A stretch of 20,491 nt of DNA from a virus. Below the pieces are notes generated by a model. The model made no database searches, was not told where the DNA came from, and saw only the letters and a program-made list of their open reading frames with translations. The position numbers and the translations under genes were made by a program. Every line of letters starts with the position of its first letter. Position 1 is the stretch's first letter. Below, piece after piece: positions 1-6,797 of this stretch. The DNA lies in the IMG/VR virus record IMGVR_UViG_3300036851_000024, positions 1-20,491 of that record. One strand, given 5' to 3'.

Positions 1-1
1 G

Positions 2-817
2 CCGCCCGGCATGCCGCCGGGGCAACCGCCGGCGATGCCTGGACAGCCACCCATGCCGGTTGAGCCGCCGCCGCCCGATCCACAGCAATTGGCGATGGAA
101 CGGTTCCAGGCCGCCATCGACCTTCTGAAAAAGGACAAGCTGCGCGGCTTCCGCGTGGACATCGAGACCGACTCCACAATCGAGCCCGATGCGCAGGCCG
201 AGAAGCAGGCGCGGGTCGAGTTTCTCGGCGCGGTGGCGCAGTTCCTGCCGCAGGCGCTGGAGGCGGCCGCGCAGCAACCGAAAATGGCGCCGCTGATGGG
301 CAAGATGCTGCTGTTCGGCGTGCGCGGCTTCCGGGTCGGACGCGAGCTGGAGACGGCAATGGAGGAGACTATCGCGGACCTAGAGAAGATGGCGGCCAAC
401 CCGCCACCCAAGCCGCCGACACCGGAAGAGATCAAGGCGCAGACGGAGCAGGCCAAGGCGCAGGCCGAAGTCCAAAAGATGCAAATGCAGGCACAGATCG
501 ACGCCGCGACGGCGCAGCGTGAGCAGGAGCAGGCACAGGCCGACATGGCGCTCGAGCAGCAGAAGATGCTGATGGAGCGCGATCGCATGGAGATGGAGTT
601 CGCGCATGAACAGCGCATGATAGCGCTCAAAGAACGCACTCTCATTATTCAATCACAGATGAAAGAGCGTGACATGGCGATGCAGGTACAGGCCAGCGTC
701 GAGCAGCACGCGCTCGACAGCGAGGCCATGCACGAGAAGCACGATATGAGCCTAGAAATGATGGCGGAAAAAGCCAAACAGGCGAAAGCGAAGCCCAAAG
801 ACGTGGCGCGGCCGTGA
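2..817 (+). CDS. Phage portal protein, C-terminal part (5' end outside window)
   Basis: The frame is open to the left edge, so only the C-terminal 271 or so codons are present. The portal is the dodecameric ring at the head vertex through which DNA is packaged and ejected. After a Pro/Met/Gln-rich start, the stretch with FRVDIETDSTIEPDAQAEK matches a signature I associate with portal proteins of podovirus-like phages, followed by a helical FLGAVAQFLPQALEAA segment. From about two thirds of the way in, the protein is a long Gln/Met/Glu/Ala-rich coiled coil ending in Lys-rich residues, comparable to the C-terminal barrel or tail seen in such portals. Its TGA overlaps a GTG start of the next small gene, and scaffold and capsid genes follow, which supports the call. 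The exact portal subfamily cannot be judged from the C-terminus alone. Confidence 0.82.
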   Translation, partial: PPGMPPGQPPAMPGQPPMPVEPPPPDPQQLAMERFQAAIDLLKKDKLRGFRVDIETDSTIEPDAQAEKQARVEFLGAVAQFLPQALEAAAQQPKMAPLMGKMLLFGVRGFRVGRELETAMEETIADLEKMAANPPPKPPTPEEIKAQTEQAKAQAEVQKMQMQAQIDAATAQREQEQAQADMALEQQKMLMERDRMEMEFAHEQRMIALKERTLIIQSQMKERDMAMQVQASVEQHALDSEAMHEKHDMSLEMMAEKAKQAKAKPKDVARP

Positions 818-1023
818 CCATATTGCAACGGTTGATCATAGTGGCGGCACCGTTTGTCGTAGCCATGATACTGATTGCGATCCCGATCATGGTGGCCGTT
901 ACGCTTCCTTTCCACTTTCTGCTTCGCATTGTCGGGCGGAAAGGATTTGTGCGTCACCATGACAATGGGAGACTTTCGTACATCGTGGATTGCGATGGTC
1001 TCAAGAAGGCATGCGCGCCATGA
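814..1023 (+). CDS. Small single-pass membrane protein
   Basis: A 69-residue protein starting at GTG in a GTGA overlap with the portal stop, which points to translational coupling. Residues of about 7 to 38 (from LIIVAAPFVVAMILIAIP) are strongly hydrophobic and should form one long or two short membrane segments. The C-terminal third is polar and basic, with two Cys. I do not recognise a family. Its position between portal and scaffold is unusual for a membrane protein, so it may be an accessory gene rather than part of the head. The stop overlaps the ATG of the next gene. The alternative is that translation here mainly serves coupling to the downstream gene. Confidence 0.55.
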   Translation: MTILQRLIIVAAPFVVAMILIAIPIMVAVTLPFHFLLRIVGRKGFVRHHDNGRLSYIVDCDGLKKACAP

Positions 1024-1301
1024 CCACCTACGTCATGCGCGGTGGCCGTCTTGTCGAGAAGCATCTCGCGGCACCGCTCACCACCGATCCGAAGGTGCAC
1101 GTGATCAGCGACGTGATGCCGGCCATGCGCCATCCGATCACCGGCAAGCTGATGGACAGCAAGTCCGAGTTTCGCAAGGTCACGCGCGCGCACGGCTGCA
1201 TCGAGGTCGGTAACGATACGTTCGCACCGCGAAAGCCGATCAAGAATAGCCCGGTTGCGCCCGACATCGGGCGTGCATGGGATGAACTGAGCAGAAGGTA
1301 A
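1020..1301 (+). CDS. Conserved phage hypothetical protein between portal and scaffold
   Basis: A 93-residue soluble protein. I chose the ATG at 1020 because it overlaps the upstream TGA (ATGA); an in-frame ATG at 990 would add ten residues inside the preceding gene. The middle of the protein reads RHPITGKLMDSKSEFRKVTR and then AHGCIEVGND, a pattern I recognise from small proteins encoded beside portal genes in many podovirus-like phages. Their function is not established as far as I know. The motif spacing and the basic central part suggest a compact DNA- or head-associated protein, but that is inference. The scaffold gene begins six bases after the stop. Confidence 0.7.
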   Translation: MTTYVMRGGRLVEKHLAAPLTTDPKVHVISDVMPAMRHPITGKLMDSKSEFRKVTRAHGCIEVGNDTFAPRKPIKNSPVAPDIGRAWDELSRR

Positions 1302-1307
1302 AATCCA

Positions 1308-2513
1308 ATGGCCGATGACGATCTTGTGCTCCCGCTGGATACTACAACGGACACGACCGGCTCCGATCAGCAGAACGATGCGGTCGTAGAGCAGGCGCCG
1401 AAAAGCCGCAGCGAGACGATTGCAGCGGCCTACGACCAGGTAGCCAAGCAGGCCGAGTCAAAACCAGAGGGTGACGAGCAGCCCAAGCCCGGCAAGCTCG
1501 CCGACCGTGAGCGCGATGCGCTCGGCCGCGTGCTGCCGAAGAAGGACCCTGTCAGGGGAGCGTCAGAGCAACCCAAGCCTGAAAGCGAGGTGAGGCCCCA
1601 AGCTGCCGTGCAGCCTGCGCAGGTTCCTCAGGAGAAGCCTGCGCAGGTCTCTCCGCCGGTGTCGTGGGCGATCCCCGCCAAGGGCAAATGGGACGCGCTA
1701 CCGCAGGAGGTGCGCGACGCCATCGCCAAGCGCGAGGCGGAGATGGACAGCGGCCTCAAGGAATACGCGGGGCTCAAGCCGTTCGCGGAGCGCGCCAGAC
1801 AAAGCAACACCACGCTGCCAGCAGCACTCGCCGCCTATACCGGCATCGAGGACTTGATCAACCGCGACATGGTCGGCGGTCTCCTCCACATCATGGGCAA
1901 CGCGAGGCTCACTCATCACGAGGCCATGCAGGTCACGCAAAATCTTGCGCAGCGCCTCGGCCTCCAACTTTCCGCGCCGGGCAATCAGAATGCCAACGGC
2001 GGGTCACTGCCAGATCAAAATGGCGGCGCCGACCCCAATGCCCTGCTGGAGCTGCTCGGCCCCGTGCTGAGCCCGCTGCAGCAGGAGATCGCCACGCTCA
2101 AGACATCGCTCTCCCGACAAGCTGAGGCCGACCGAAGCCAGCGCATGCAGGGTGCCAGCAGTGTCATTGAGACGTTTCGGTCCAAGCCCGAGCACAAGTA
2201 CTACGACAACGTCGAGGAGACGATCGGTGATCTCCTCGAAAGCGGCGTGGTCAAGCGCACGGGCGATCCCGCGGCCGATCTGGCGAAAGCCTATGAAGTA
2301 GCCTGCTGGCAGCATCCGGAAATTCGCGAGCACCTCATCAATGAGCGCGCCGCGAAGGCCCAGGAGCAGCAGCAGGCAAAAACCGACGCTGCGAGACGTG
2401 CGGCCGTTTCCATCAAGGGCGCTCCGCAAGGAGTGCCTGTTGCAGGCGGTTCGTACGGCTCGCGGCAGGCAGCTATAGCGGCGGCCTACGACGAGGTCGC
2501 AAACCGACTTTAG
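1308..2513 (+). CDS. Putative capsid scaffolding protein
   Basis: A 401-residue acidic, Gln/Ala/Pro-rich protein placed directly before the major capsid gene, the classical position of the scaffold that templates procapsid assembly and then leaves. The N-terminal 120 residues are low-complexity and charged. The segment near residue 120 (PVSWAIPAKGKWDALPQEVRDAI) is followed by a helical GLKEYAGLKPFAERARQ motif that I associate with scaffold-like proteins of this phage group. A predicted helical region of about residues 240-285 fits the elongated shape of scaffolds. The motif IAAAYDxVA occurs twice, near residue 40 and again at the extreme C-terminus. The start has AGAAGG upstream. The assignment rests on position and composition, not on a catalytic motif. 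Confidence 0.68.
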   Translation: MADDDLVLPLDTTTDTTGSDQQNDAVVEQAPKSRSETIAAAYDQVAKQAESKPEGDEQPKPGKLADRERDALGRVLPKKDPVRGASEQPKPESEVRPQAAVQPAQVPQEKPAQVSPPVSWAIPAKGKWDALPQEVRDAIAKREAEMDSGLKEYAGLKPFAERARQSNTTLPAALAAYTGIEDLINRDMVGGLLHIMGNARLTHHEAMQVTQNLAQRLGLQLSAPGNQNANGGSLPDQNGGADPNALLELLGPVLSPLQQEIATLKTSLSRQAEADRSQRMQGASSVIETFRSKPEHKYYDNVEETIGDLLESGVVKRTGDPAADLAKAYEVACWQHPEIREHLINERAAKAQEQQQAKTDAARRAAVSIKGAPQGVPVAGGSYGSRQAAIAAAYDEVANRL

Positions 2514-2522
2514 GAGACTTAG

Positions 2523-2600
2523 ATGCCTGAACCCAATCTGAGCGAAGTGGCCACCGTGTCGCTTCGCAGTCGGAGGCGGGAGCTTGCGGATTCCGTGACT
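2523..2600 (+). CDS. Major capsid protein, exon 1 (26 codons)
   Basis: The ATG has AGGAG six bases upstream and begins just after the scaffold stop. It encodes MPEPNLSEVATVSLRSRRRE followed by LADSVT. This matches the N-terminal arm of the capsid family whose uninterrupted members read roughly LADNVTxNNALL. The next codon in the genome is TAA (2601-2603), so without splicing only a 26-residue peptide would be made. The last seven bases of the exon (CGTGACT) pair with the intron's guide sequence at 2610-2616, ending in the U-G pair typical of a group I 5' splice site. The exon joins base 2600 to base 3387. Confidence 0.85.
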
Positions 2601-3386
2601 TAAGAACCGGGTCACGTTAAACTGGGTGAATTCGGTAAACGCTGTGATGCCAATACCGAGCCAAGCCGTGCATGTAAGGCGAAAGTCCCAGGGGCACGGA
2701 AGGTGTAACGACTAGGCGGTGACGAAAGGATAATCCGCCCACGAGCGCCCAGCAGTTTTGCAAAATGCCAGAGAGGAGAATTCCGAATGGCAATCATCTA
2801 CGGTCTTGTACACGTTCCATCTGGTCGCGTGTATGTCGGCTGCACGAAAGGAAAGCCGGCGAAGCGGCTTCGGGAACATCGGTGCCTGCTCAATCAAGGC
2901 AAGCATAATGAACCCGATCTTCAGCGAGATTGGCTGAAGGACGGAGAGGGCGCTTTCAAAATGAAGGTGCTTGAACAGCTTCCGATCGGCGTCAGCTTGG
3001 TGCTAAAACGTGAAGCGGAACTCCGTTGGATGGATTGCTTCCGCGGTCTTGGATTGCTCTACAATCAACGCAGGCTGTCATTCCAACTGACGCCTGAGGC
3101 GATGCGGAAGGGTGTTGCAAACGCCCAACTTAAGCCGGGCAATCGCTGGACTCCGGAAGTGAACGAGAAACGTAGATTGGCCATGCTTGGTCGTAAGCTC
3201 AATACTGGACCGAAGATCAGCGCCACCAAAAAGCGTCTTGGTCAAAGGCCATCACTTGAAGCAGCGCGGCTGGGCGGCATTGCCGCTTGCAAAAAGCGAT
3301 ATGCAAAAGCTGATGAGATAGTCTGATCACAAGCGAATGCGAAGCTTGTGACGCATCGGATAAAGAGCCGATACAGCGAACATCTG
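2601..3386 (+). ncRNA. Group I self-splicing intron (subgroup IA-like) in the capsid gene
   Basis: This 786-base intron excises itself by guanosine-initiated transesterification. Pairings I can draw by eye: P1 2594-2600 with 2610-2616, ending in the U2600-G2610 wobble; P3 2622-2628 (CTGGGTG) with 2746-2752 (CGCCCAG); P4 2631-2636 with 2655-2660; P6 2666-2671 (CCGTGC) with 2694-2699 (GCACGG); P7 2710-2714 (GACTA) with 3319-3323 (TAGTC); a P7.1/7.2-type hairpin 2715-2719 with 2735-2739; P8 2753-2761 with 3303-3312 (one bulge); P9 hairpins 3327-3334 with 3344-3351 and 3355-3359 with 3368-3372; and P10 2607-2609 with exon bases 3387-3389. The intron ends in G3386, as the family requires. Conserved P (AATTCGGTAAA) and Q (ACCGAGCCAAG) sequences are present. 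The hairpin between P7 and P3' suggests subgroup IA, common in phages. Confidence 0.92.
2787..3326 (+). CDS. GIY-YIG homing endonuclease inside the group I intron
   Basis: A 179-residue nuclease expected to cut intronless copies of the capsid gene, so that the intron is copied in by repair. Residues 3-5 (IIY) and 16-18 (YVG) are the two signature strands. R27, H31/H40 and E76 or E78 (in REAELRWMD) are candidates for the catalytic and metal-binding residues of the fold. The C-terminal half, with GRKLNTGPKISATKKRLGQ, resembles the small DNA-binding NUMOD3-type repeats of these enzymes. The ATG has GAGGAG eight bases upstream. The gene sits in the P8 loop, and its last codons (AKADEIV then TGA) overlap the P8 and P7 3' strands. 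Whether it is active cannot be told from sequence, but no key residue appears lost. Confidence 0.88.
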   Translation: MAIIYGLVHVPSGRVYVGCTKGKPAKRLREHRCLLNQGKHNEPDLQRDWLKDGEGAFKMKVLEQLPIGVSLVLKREAELRWMDCFRGLGLLYNQRRLSFQLTPEAMRKGVANAQLKPGNRWTPEVNEKRRLAMLGRKLNTGPKISATKKRLGQRPSLEAARLGGIAACKKRYAKADEIV

Positions 3387-4325
3387 CGGAATAACGCCCT
3401 ACTCACCCGCCTCAACTCCCGTGGCCGCTTTCGCGACTTCATCAGCGGCGGCCGAACCATCCTCGAGGAAATCGCCTACCAGGGCAACTCGACCTACACC
3501 CGGTATTCCGGATACCAGGTCATCAATATTGCGCCATCGACCAGTTTCACGTCGGCGGAATATCCGATACGGCAGGCTGCCGTCAGCGTCAGCATCTCCG
3601 GTCTGGAAGAGTTGCAGAACTCCGGACGGGAGCAGTCGATTGCCCTGCTCGATTCTCGCATGGAGCGGGCCGAGGAGGACTTCAAGAACGGTCTGTCCTT
3701 CGATGTCTACTCGGACGGAACGTTGCCGAACCAGATCGGCGGATTGCAGGCGGCGGTGCCGTTCGATCCAACCGTGGGTACGTACGGCGGCATCGATCGC
3801 GCGGCATGGGACTTCTGGCGCAACCAGAGATTCCGCGCGATCACGGACGGCGGCGCGGCGCTGAGCCCCGCCAACGTCTATCAGTACATGACGCAGCTCT
3901 ACGTGCGCTGCATCCGCGGCAACGATCGGCCCGATCTGATCGTCACCGACAACAATGGCTGGACTGTCTACAACCAGTCTCTGCACGCGATCCAGCGCAT
4001 CACCAACACCGACAGTGATGTCGGCAAGGCCGGGTTCATGAACTTGAAGTTCATGGATACCGATGTTGTGTTGGACGGCGCCTTCCAAGGCACGGCGGGA
4101 CAGGCGGCGTCGTCGGGCGTTCCGATTGGCGGCGTTCCCGCGTCAACGATGTGGTTCCTCAACAGCCGTTTCATCAGTTGGCGTCCACATCGCGATCGCA
4201 ACATCGAGCCACTCAACCCGGACCGGTTCAGCGTGAATCAGGATGCCATGGTTCGCATCCAGGCCTGGGCTGGAAACATGACTCTTCGCGGCGCCCTGTT
4301 CCAGGGCGTCCTGACCAACACGTAA
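3387..4325 (+). CDS. Major capsid protein, exon 2 (312 codons)
   Basis: This is the shell-forming major capsid protein. The frame continues from exon 1 in phase and gives a 338-residue product with the junction ADSVT-RNNALLTRL. Segments YQGNSTYTRYSGYQ, AAVSVSISGLEELQNSGRE and the AWDFWRNQRF region are the conserved body of this podovirus-type capsid family. The frame is also open upstream through intron sequence to a GTG at 3348, but that GTG lies in the P9 hairpin and would lack the conserved N-arm. The C-terminus (MTLRGALFQGVLTNT) is followed immediately by AAGGAGG, the ribosome site of the next gene. A decoration-type gene and a terminator follow. Confidence in the family is high; in the exact exon border it is good, because P1 and P10 pairing and protein alignment agree. 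Confidence 0.88.
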   Translation, partial: RNNALLTRLNSRGRFRDFISGGRTILEEIAYQGNSTYTRYSGYQVINIAPSTSFTSAEYPIRQAAVSVSISGLEELQNSGREQSIALLDSRMERAEEDFKNGLSFDVYSDGTLPNQIGGLQAAVPFDPTVGTYGGIDRAAWDFWRNQRFRAITDGGAALSPANVYQYMTQLYVRCIRGNDRPDLIVTDNNGWTVYNQSLHAIQRITNTDSDVGKAGFMNLKFMDTDVVLDGAFQGTAGQAASSGVPIGGVPASTMWFLNSRFISWRPHRDRNIEPLNPDRFSVNQDAMVRIQAWAGNMTLRGALFQGVLTNT

Positions 4326-4337
4326 GGAGGAATGGTC

Positions 4338-4661
4338 ATGGCTTCGACTATCACTGCAATACCTCTTGAGGGCATCAACTTCAAAGAGCGATATGTGCCA
4401 AGCCTGGAGCGCCCTAGGGGGTTTACGCTTGGCACCCCGACCATCGGCAACGAGAACGACACTTGGATTTATGTCCAGGCCGATGTTCCGGTTACGGCAC
4501 CCAATGTCGTGCTGATAGTCAATACGACGACTCCTGGCGCCACCTTCTTTCATATTACAGCCGCGAGCGGTGGCGCTGGCGACACTGCTTGGGCTGCCGA
4601 TACCTCGTTTCTAACTAACGAGGTGGGCTGGGTTCGCAAGGTTGCCAATCCGCTCGACTAA
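4338..4661 (+). CDS. Putative capsid decoration (head auxiliary) protein
   Basis: A 107-residue protein directly after the capsid gene. I prefer the ATG at 4338 because AAGGAGG at 4324-4330 lies seven bases before it; the ATG at 4332 would leave only one base. The sequence is rich in Thr, Val and Gly and looks all-beta (TWIYVQADVPVTAPNVVLIVN). It has no Cys, signal peptide or membrane segment. Small beta-rich proteins in this slot often bind the outside of the shell and stabilise it, but I recognise no specific family, so the role is inferred from position. A terminator hairpin follows at once, making capsid plus this gene the natural high-expression unit. Confidence 0.6.
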   Translation: MASTITAIPLEGINFKERYVPSLERPRGFTLGTPTIGNENDTWIYVQADVPVTAPNVVLIVNTTTPGATFFHITAASGGAGDTAWAADTSFLTNEVGWVRKVANPLD

Positions 4662-4669
4662 CTTGGAGG

Positions 4670-4703
4670 GGGGTGGCTCCCGGGCTGCCCCTTCTTCTTC
4701 ATT
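4670..4703 (+). terminator. Rho-independent terminator after the capsid unit
   Basis: GGGGTGGC at 4670-4677 pairs with GCTGCCCC at 4684-4691 (eight pairs, two of them G-U) across a six-base loop, TCCCGG. It is followed by the T-rich run TTCTTCTTCATT. It lies in the 56-base gap between the decoration-type gene and the next head gene. A partial terminator after capsid genes is a common way for phages to raise capsid output relative to downstream genes. The T tract is interrupted by C, so read-through is likely. Confidence 0.6.
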
Positions 4704-4717
4704 CAAAAGGAGACATC

Positions 4718-5464
4718 ATGGACGCTCAAGCAATGTCGCCGCACAAGCAGAACGTGACGTTCTTTGCGCGCGATGTGCCCAATCCCGCGAAGTCGGAAGC
4801 CGTTGGATATCCGGTCTTCGAAGCTGCGGACTACGTTCGCATCGAAACGCCTGGTGAGAAAGAAGGAATCCCGATCTTCCCCGCCACTCAGGAGTATAAA
4901 AACAGGTTCCCAACGGAATGGGAAAATTACCGACTGAAGCGCGCGCCGACGCCGTCTGGTATGCCGCTGGCGATTCTGTTTCCGCAATATCCCGAGCGTG
5001 TCGCGGCACTGGAGTTTGCCAATGTCAGGACGGTCGAGCAGCTTGCGGAATTGTCCGACACCGCCAAGCAGAACATCGGCCTCGGCGCCGACGAATGGCA
5101 GAAGAAGGCCATCGAGTTTCTGAAAACAGCCGCGAAGACGCACGACTACCATGCGCTCAAGAAATCGCAGGAGATGCTAGAAGCCACGATCGCGAAGCAA
5201 GAGGCGCAGATCGTCGCCATGCAGATGAAATTGAACGAATACGAGGCGAGAATGCGAACCGATCCGACGATGGGCGTTCTCGGGCCAGCACCATTTGCCG
5301 CCCCGCCTGTAACCCAGCCACCATCTGACTTGCTGGCGCAGATGGCCGCGCAGATCGCAGCGCTGGCCACCAAGGTCGAGAAGGCGGCCGATCCGGCGCC
5401 TGTCAAGCGTCGCGGGCGTCCGCCCGTTCGAAAACCGCAACCCGACACAGAGGAGACCGCGTGA
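4718..5464 (+). CDS. Head-associated protein with helix-hairpin-helix-like segment and AT-hook-like tail
   Basis: A 248-residue protein. The ATG at 4718 has AAAAGGAG upstream; a longer frame to 4673 would run through the terminator hairpin. The N-terminus (VTFFARDVPNPAKSEAVGYP, then FEAADYVRIETPGEK) is a pattern I associate with proteins next to capsid genes in related phages. Around residues 92-130, VAALEFANVRTVEQLAELSD followed by an IGLGADEW segment resembles a helix-hairpin-helix-type fold. A coiled coil follows (KSQEMLEATIAKQEAQIVAM). The last 25 residues are basic and Pro-rich, with KRRGRPPVRKP, close to an AT-hook. A DNA- or procapsid-binding role is plausible but unproven. The stop overlaps the start of the next gene. 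Confidence 0.6.
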   Translation: MDAQAMSPHKQNVTFFARDVPNPAKSEAVGYPVFEAADYVRIETPGEKEGIPIFPATQEYKNRFPTEWENYRLKRAPTPSGMPLAILFPQYPERVAALEFANVRTVEQLAELSDTAKQNIGLGADEWQKKAIEFLKTAAKTHDYHALKKSQEMLEATIAKQEAQIVAMQMKLNEYEARMRTDPTMGVLGPAPFAAPPVTQPPSDLLAQMAAQIAALATKVEKAADPAPVKRRGRPPVRKPQPDTEETA

Positions 5465-5856
5465 TGGCAACCGCAGAAGCGCTGATGGGACTTGGCGAGC
5501 CGGCCGAACTCGCAAAGCGAACCGGATGGATTATCCTCAATGTGACGACGAATGGATCGACGCAGAATAGCACGGGCGGCTTGCTCAGGGGCTCGGGCAA
5601 CAAAGTCGTACTGGCCAACGTTGCCGCCCTTGATGGTGCGGTGACATTGCCGGCCGATGCCGAACTCGGTGATGAGATCGAAATCAATAATAGAAGCCTC
5701 GCCAATGTTGGCCGGGTCTTTCCGCCAACGGGCGGGTTCCTCAATGGAGGGGCGGTGGACGTTTTTCACGCTCTTCCGCTCTTGGCGGCAACGACAGCGT
5801 CCAATGGTGTCCGGTTTCGAAAAGTCACATCAACTATCTGGCTTTCGATCGTCTGA
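5464..5856 (+). CDS. Hypothetical head or virion structural protein
   Basis: A 130-residue protein. AGGAG at 5451-5455 serves either the GTG at 5461 (five bases) or the ATG at 5464 (eight bases); the ATG sits in TGATG with the previous stop, and I chose it. The middle and end are beta-rich: LPADAELGDEIEINNRSLAN, then VFPPTGGFLNGGAVD, then a hydrophobic strand-like close (STIWLSIV). This resembles small trimer-forming or fibre-tip-like beta modules common among phage structural genes (a value-plus-noise pattern ending in a short hydrophobic strand). I do not recognise a named family. It overlaps the next start by one base, so it belongs to the same late transcript. Confidence 0.55.
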   Translation: MATAEALMGLGEPAELAKRTGWIILNVTTNGSTQNSTGGLLRGSGNKVVLANVAALDGAVTLPADAELGDEIEINNRSLANVGRVFPPTGGFLNGGAVDVFHALPLLAATTASNGVRFRKVTSTIWLSIV

Positions 5857-6797
5857 TGGCCCAATTCCTTGCCATCCTCCAGCAAGTTGCCGACGAACTC
5901 GGCCTGCCGCGTCCCGTGTCGGTCACCTCGCCCGATGCGACGACGCGGCAGCTTGCTGCGCTGGCCAATAACATCGGCCAGCAACTTATGAAGGATGTCG
6001 ATTGGACCGGGCTACAGACCGAGTTCATCATCGAGTTTGGTATGCCGCTGGTGTTAACCGGCGACACCGTGCAGGGCTCGCGTATCGTCACCAATATCAC
6101 CACTGCCGGTCTACTACCGCGCGCGAACGCCTTCACGATTACCGGCGCTGGCATGCAAATCGCCTGCCGCGGCGCCACGATCGACAGTGCGACACAATTG
6201 ACGATGACAGAAACGGCGGACGTGACGCAGATCGGCAACCCGCTGACGTTCACGCGCGATACCTATGACATCCCGACCGACTTCGATCGCTACATCGATC
6301 AGACGATGTGGGATCGCCGATTCCAGTGGGCGATGATCGGTCCGACGTCGCCGCAGTTCGATGAATGGATGCGCAGCGGTATTGTCACCGTTGGACCGCG
6401 TCAGCACTGGCGCCAAGTCGGCCGTGAACCGAACGTGTTCCGCATCTTCCCGCCGCCATCCGCGTCGGGGGACAGCCCCGGCACCTTGGTGTGGGAATAC
6501 ATCACCAATAAATGGGTGCTGAAGCAGGACGGCACCTTCGCGTCAAGTCTGACGGCCGACACCGATGTGCCGACGTTCCCGGATGGATTGTTGCAGAAGG
6601 GAATCAAATATCAGTTCTGGGCGATCAAGGGCTTTGCCTATGCCGAATTGAAAGCTGAATATGATGACCGGCTGGAAATCGAAAAATCAAGAAACGGCGG
6701 CAAGAGCACTCTTCGCCTCAATGCGCAGCAGCCTGGATACTTGATCTCACCCGCACAAATTCAAAACGGCAGCTTTCCGGGACCGGGTAACCCATAA
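5856..6797 (+). CDS. Head-tail connector / tail tubular A-type protein
   Basis: A 313-residue protein beginning at an ATG that overlaps the previous TGA by one base. The N-terminus (FLAILQQVADELGLPRP, then AALANNIGQQLMKDVDWTGLQ) is the helical pattern of phage connector or gp4-like and tail-tubular-A-like proteins that sit under the portal. The central part is beta-rich, with YDIPTDFDRYIDQTMWDRRF and RIFPPPSASGDSPGTLVWEY, both typical of this family. The C-terminal helix (GFAYAELKAEYDDRLEIEKS) is followed by a low-complexity tail. Its location between head genes and the large tail protein fits. The assignment is to the broad family; I cannot say which tail ring position it takes. Confidence 0.7.
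   Translation: MAQFLAILQQVADELGLPRPVSVTSPDATTRQLAALANNIGQQLMKDVDWTGLQTEFIIEFGMPLVLTGDTVQGSRIVTNITTAGLLPRANAFTITGAGMQIACRGATIDSATQLTMTETADVTQIGNPLTFTRDTYDIPTDFDRYIDQTMWDRRFQWAMIGPTSPQFDEWMRSGIVTVGPRQHWRQVGREPNVFRIFPPPSASGDSPGTLVWEYITNKWVLKQDGTFASSLTADTDVPTFPDGLLQKGIKYQFWAIKGFAYAELKAEYDDRLEIEKSRNGGKSTLRLNAQQPGYLISPAQIQNGSFPGPGNP

Noticed and set aside
2004-2615. 203-residue open frame on the minus strand
   Set aside because: Antisense to the scaffold gene and the capsid exon 1; no ribosome site or recognised motif.
3348-3386. GTG at 3348 as start of the capsid protein
   Set aside because: The GTG lies in the intron's P9 hairpin, has no ribosome site, and would lack the conserved N-arm that exon 1 supplies.
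4673-4717. Longer N-terminus for the head protein starting at 4673
   Set aside because: It would translate through the terminator hairpin, and AAAAGGAG sits just before the ATG at 4718.
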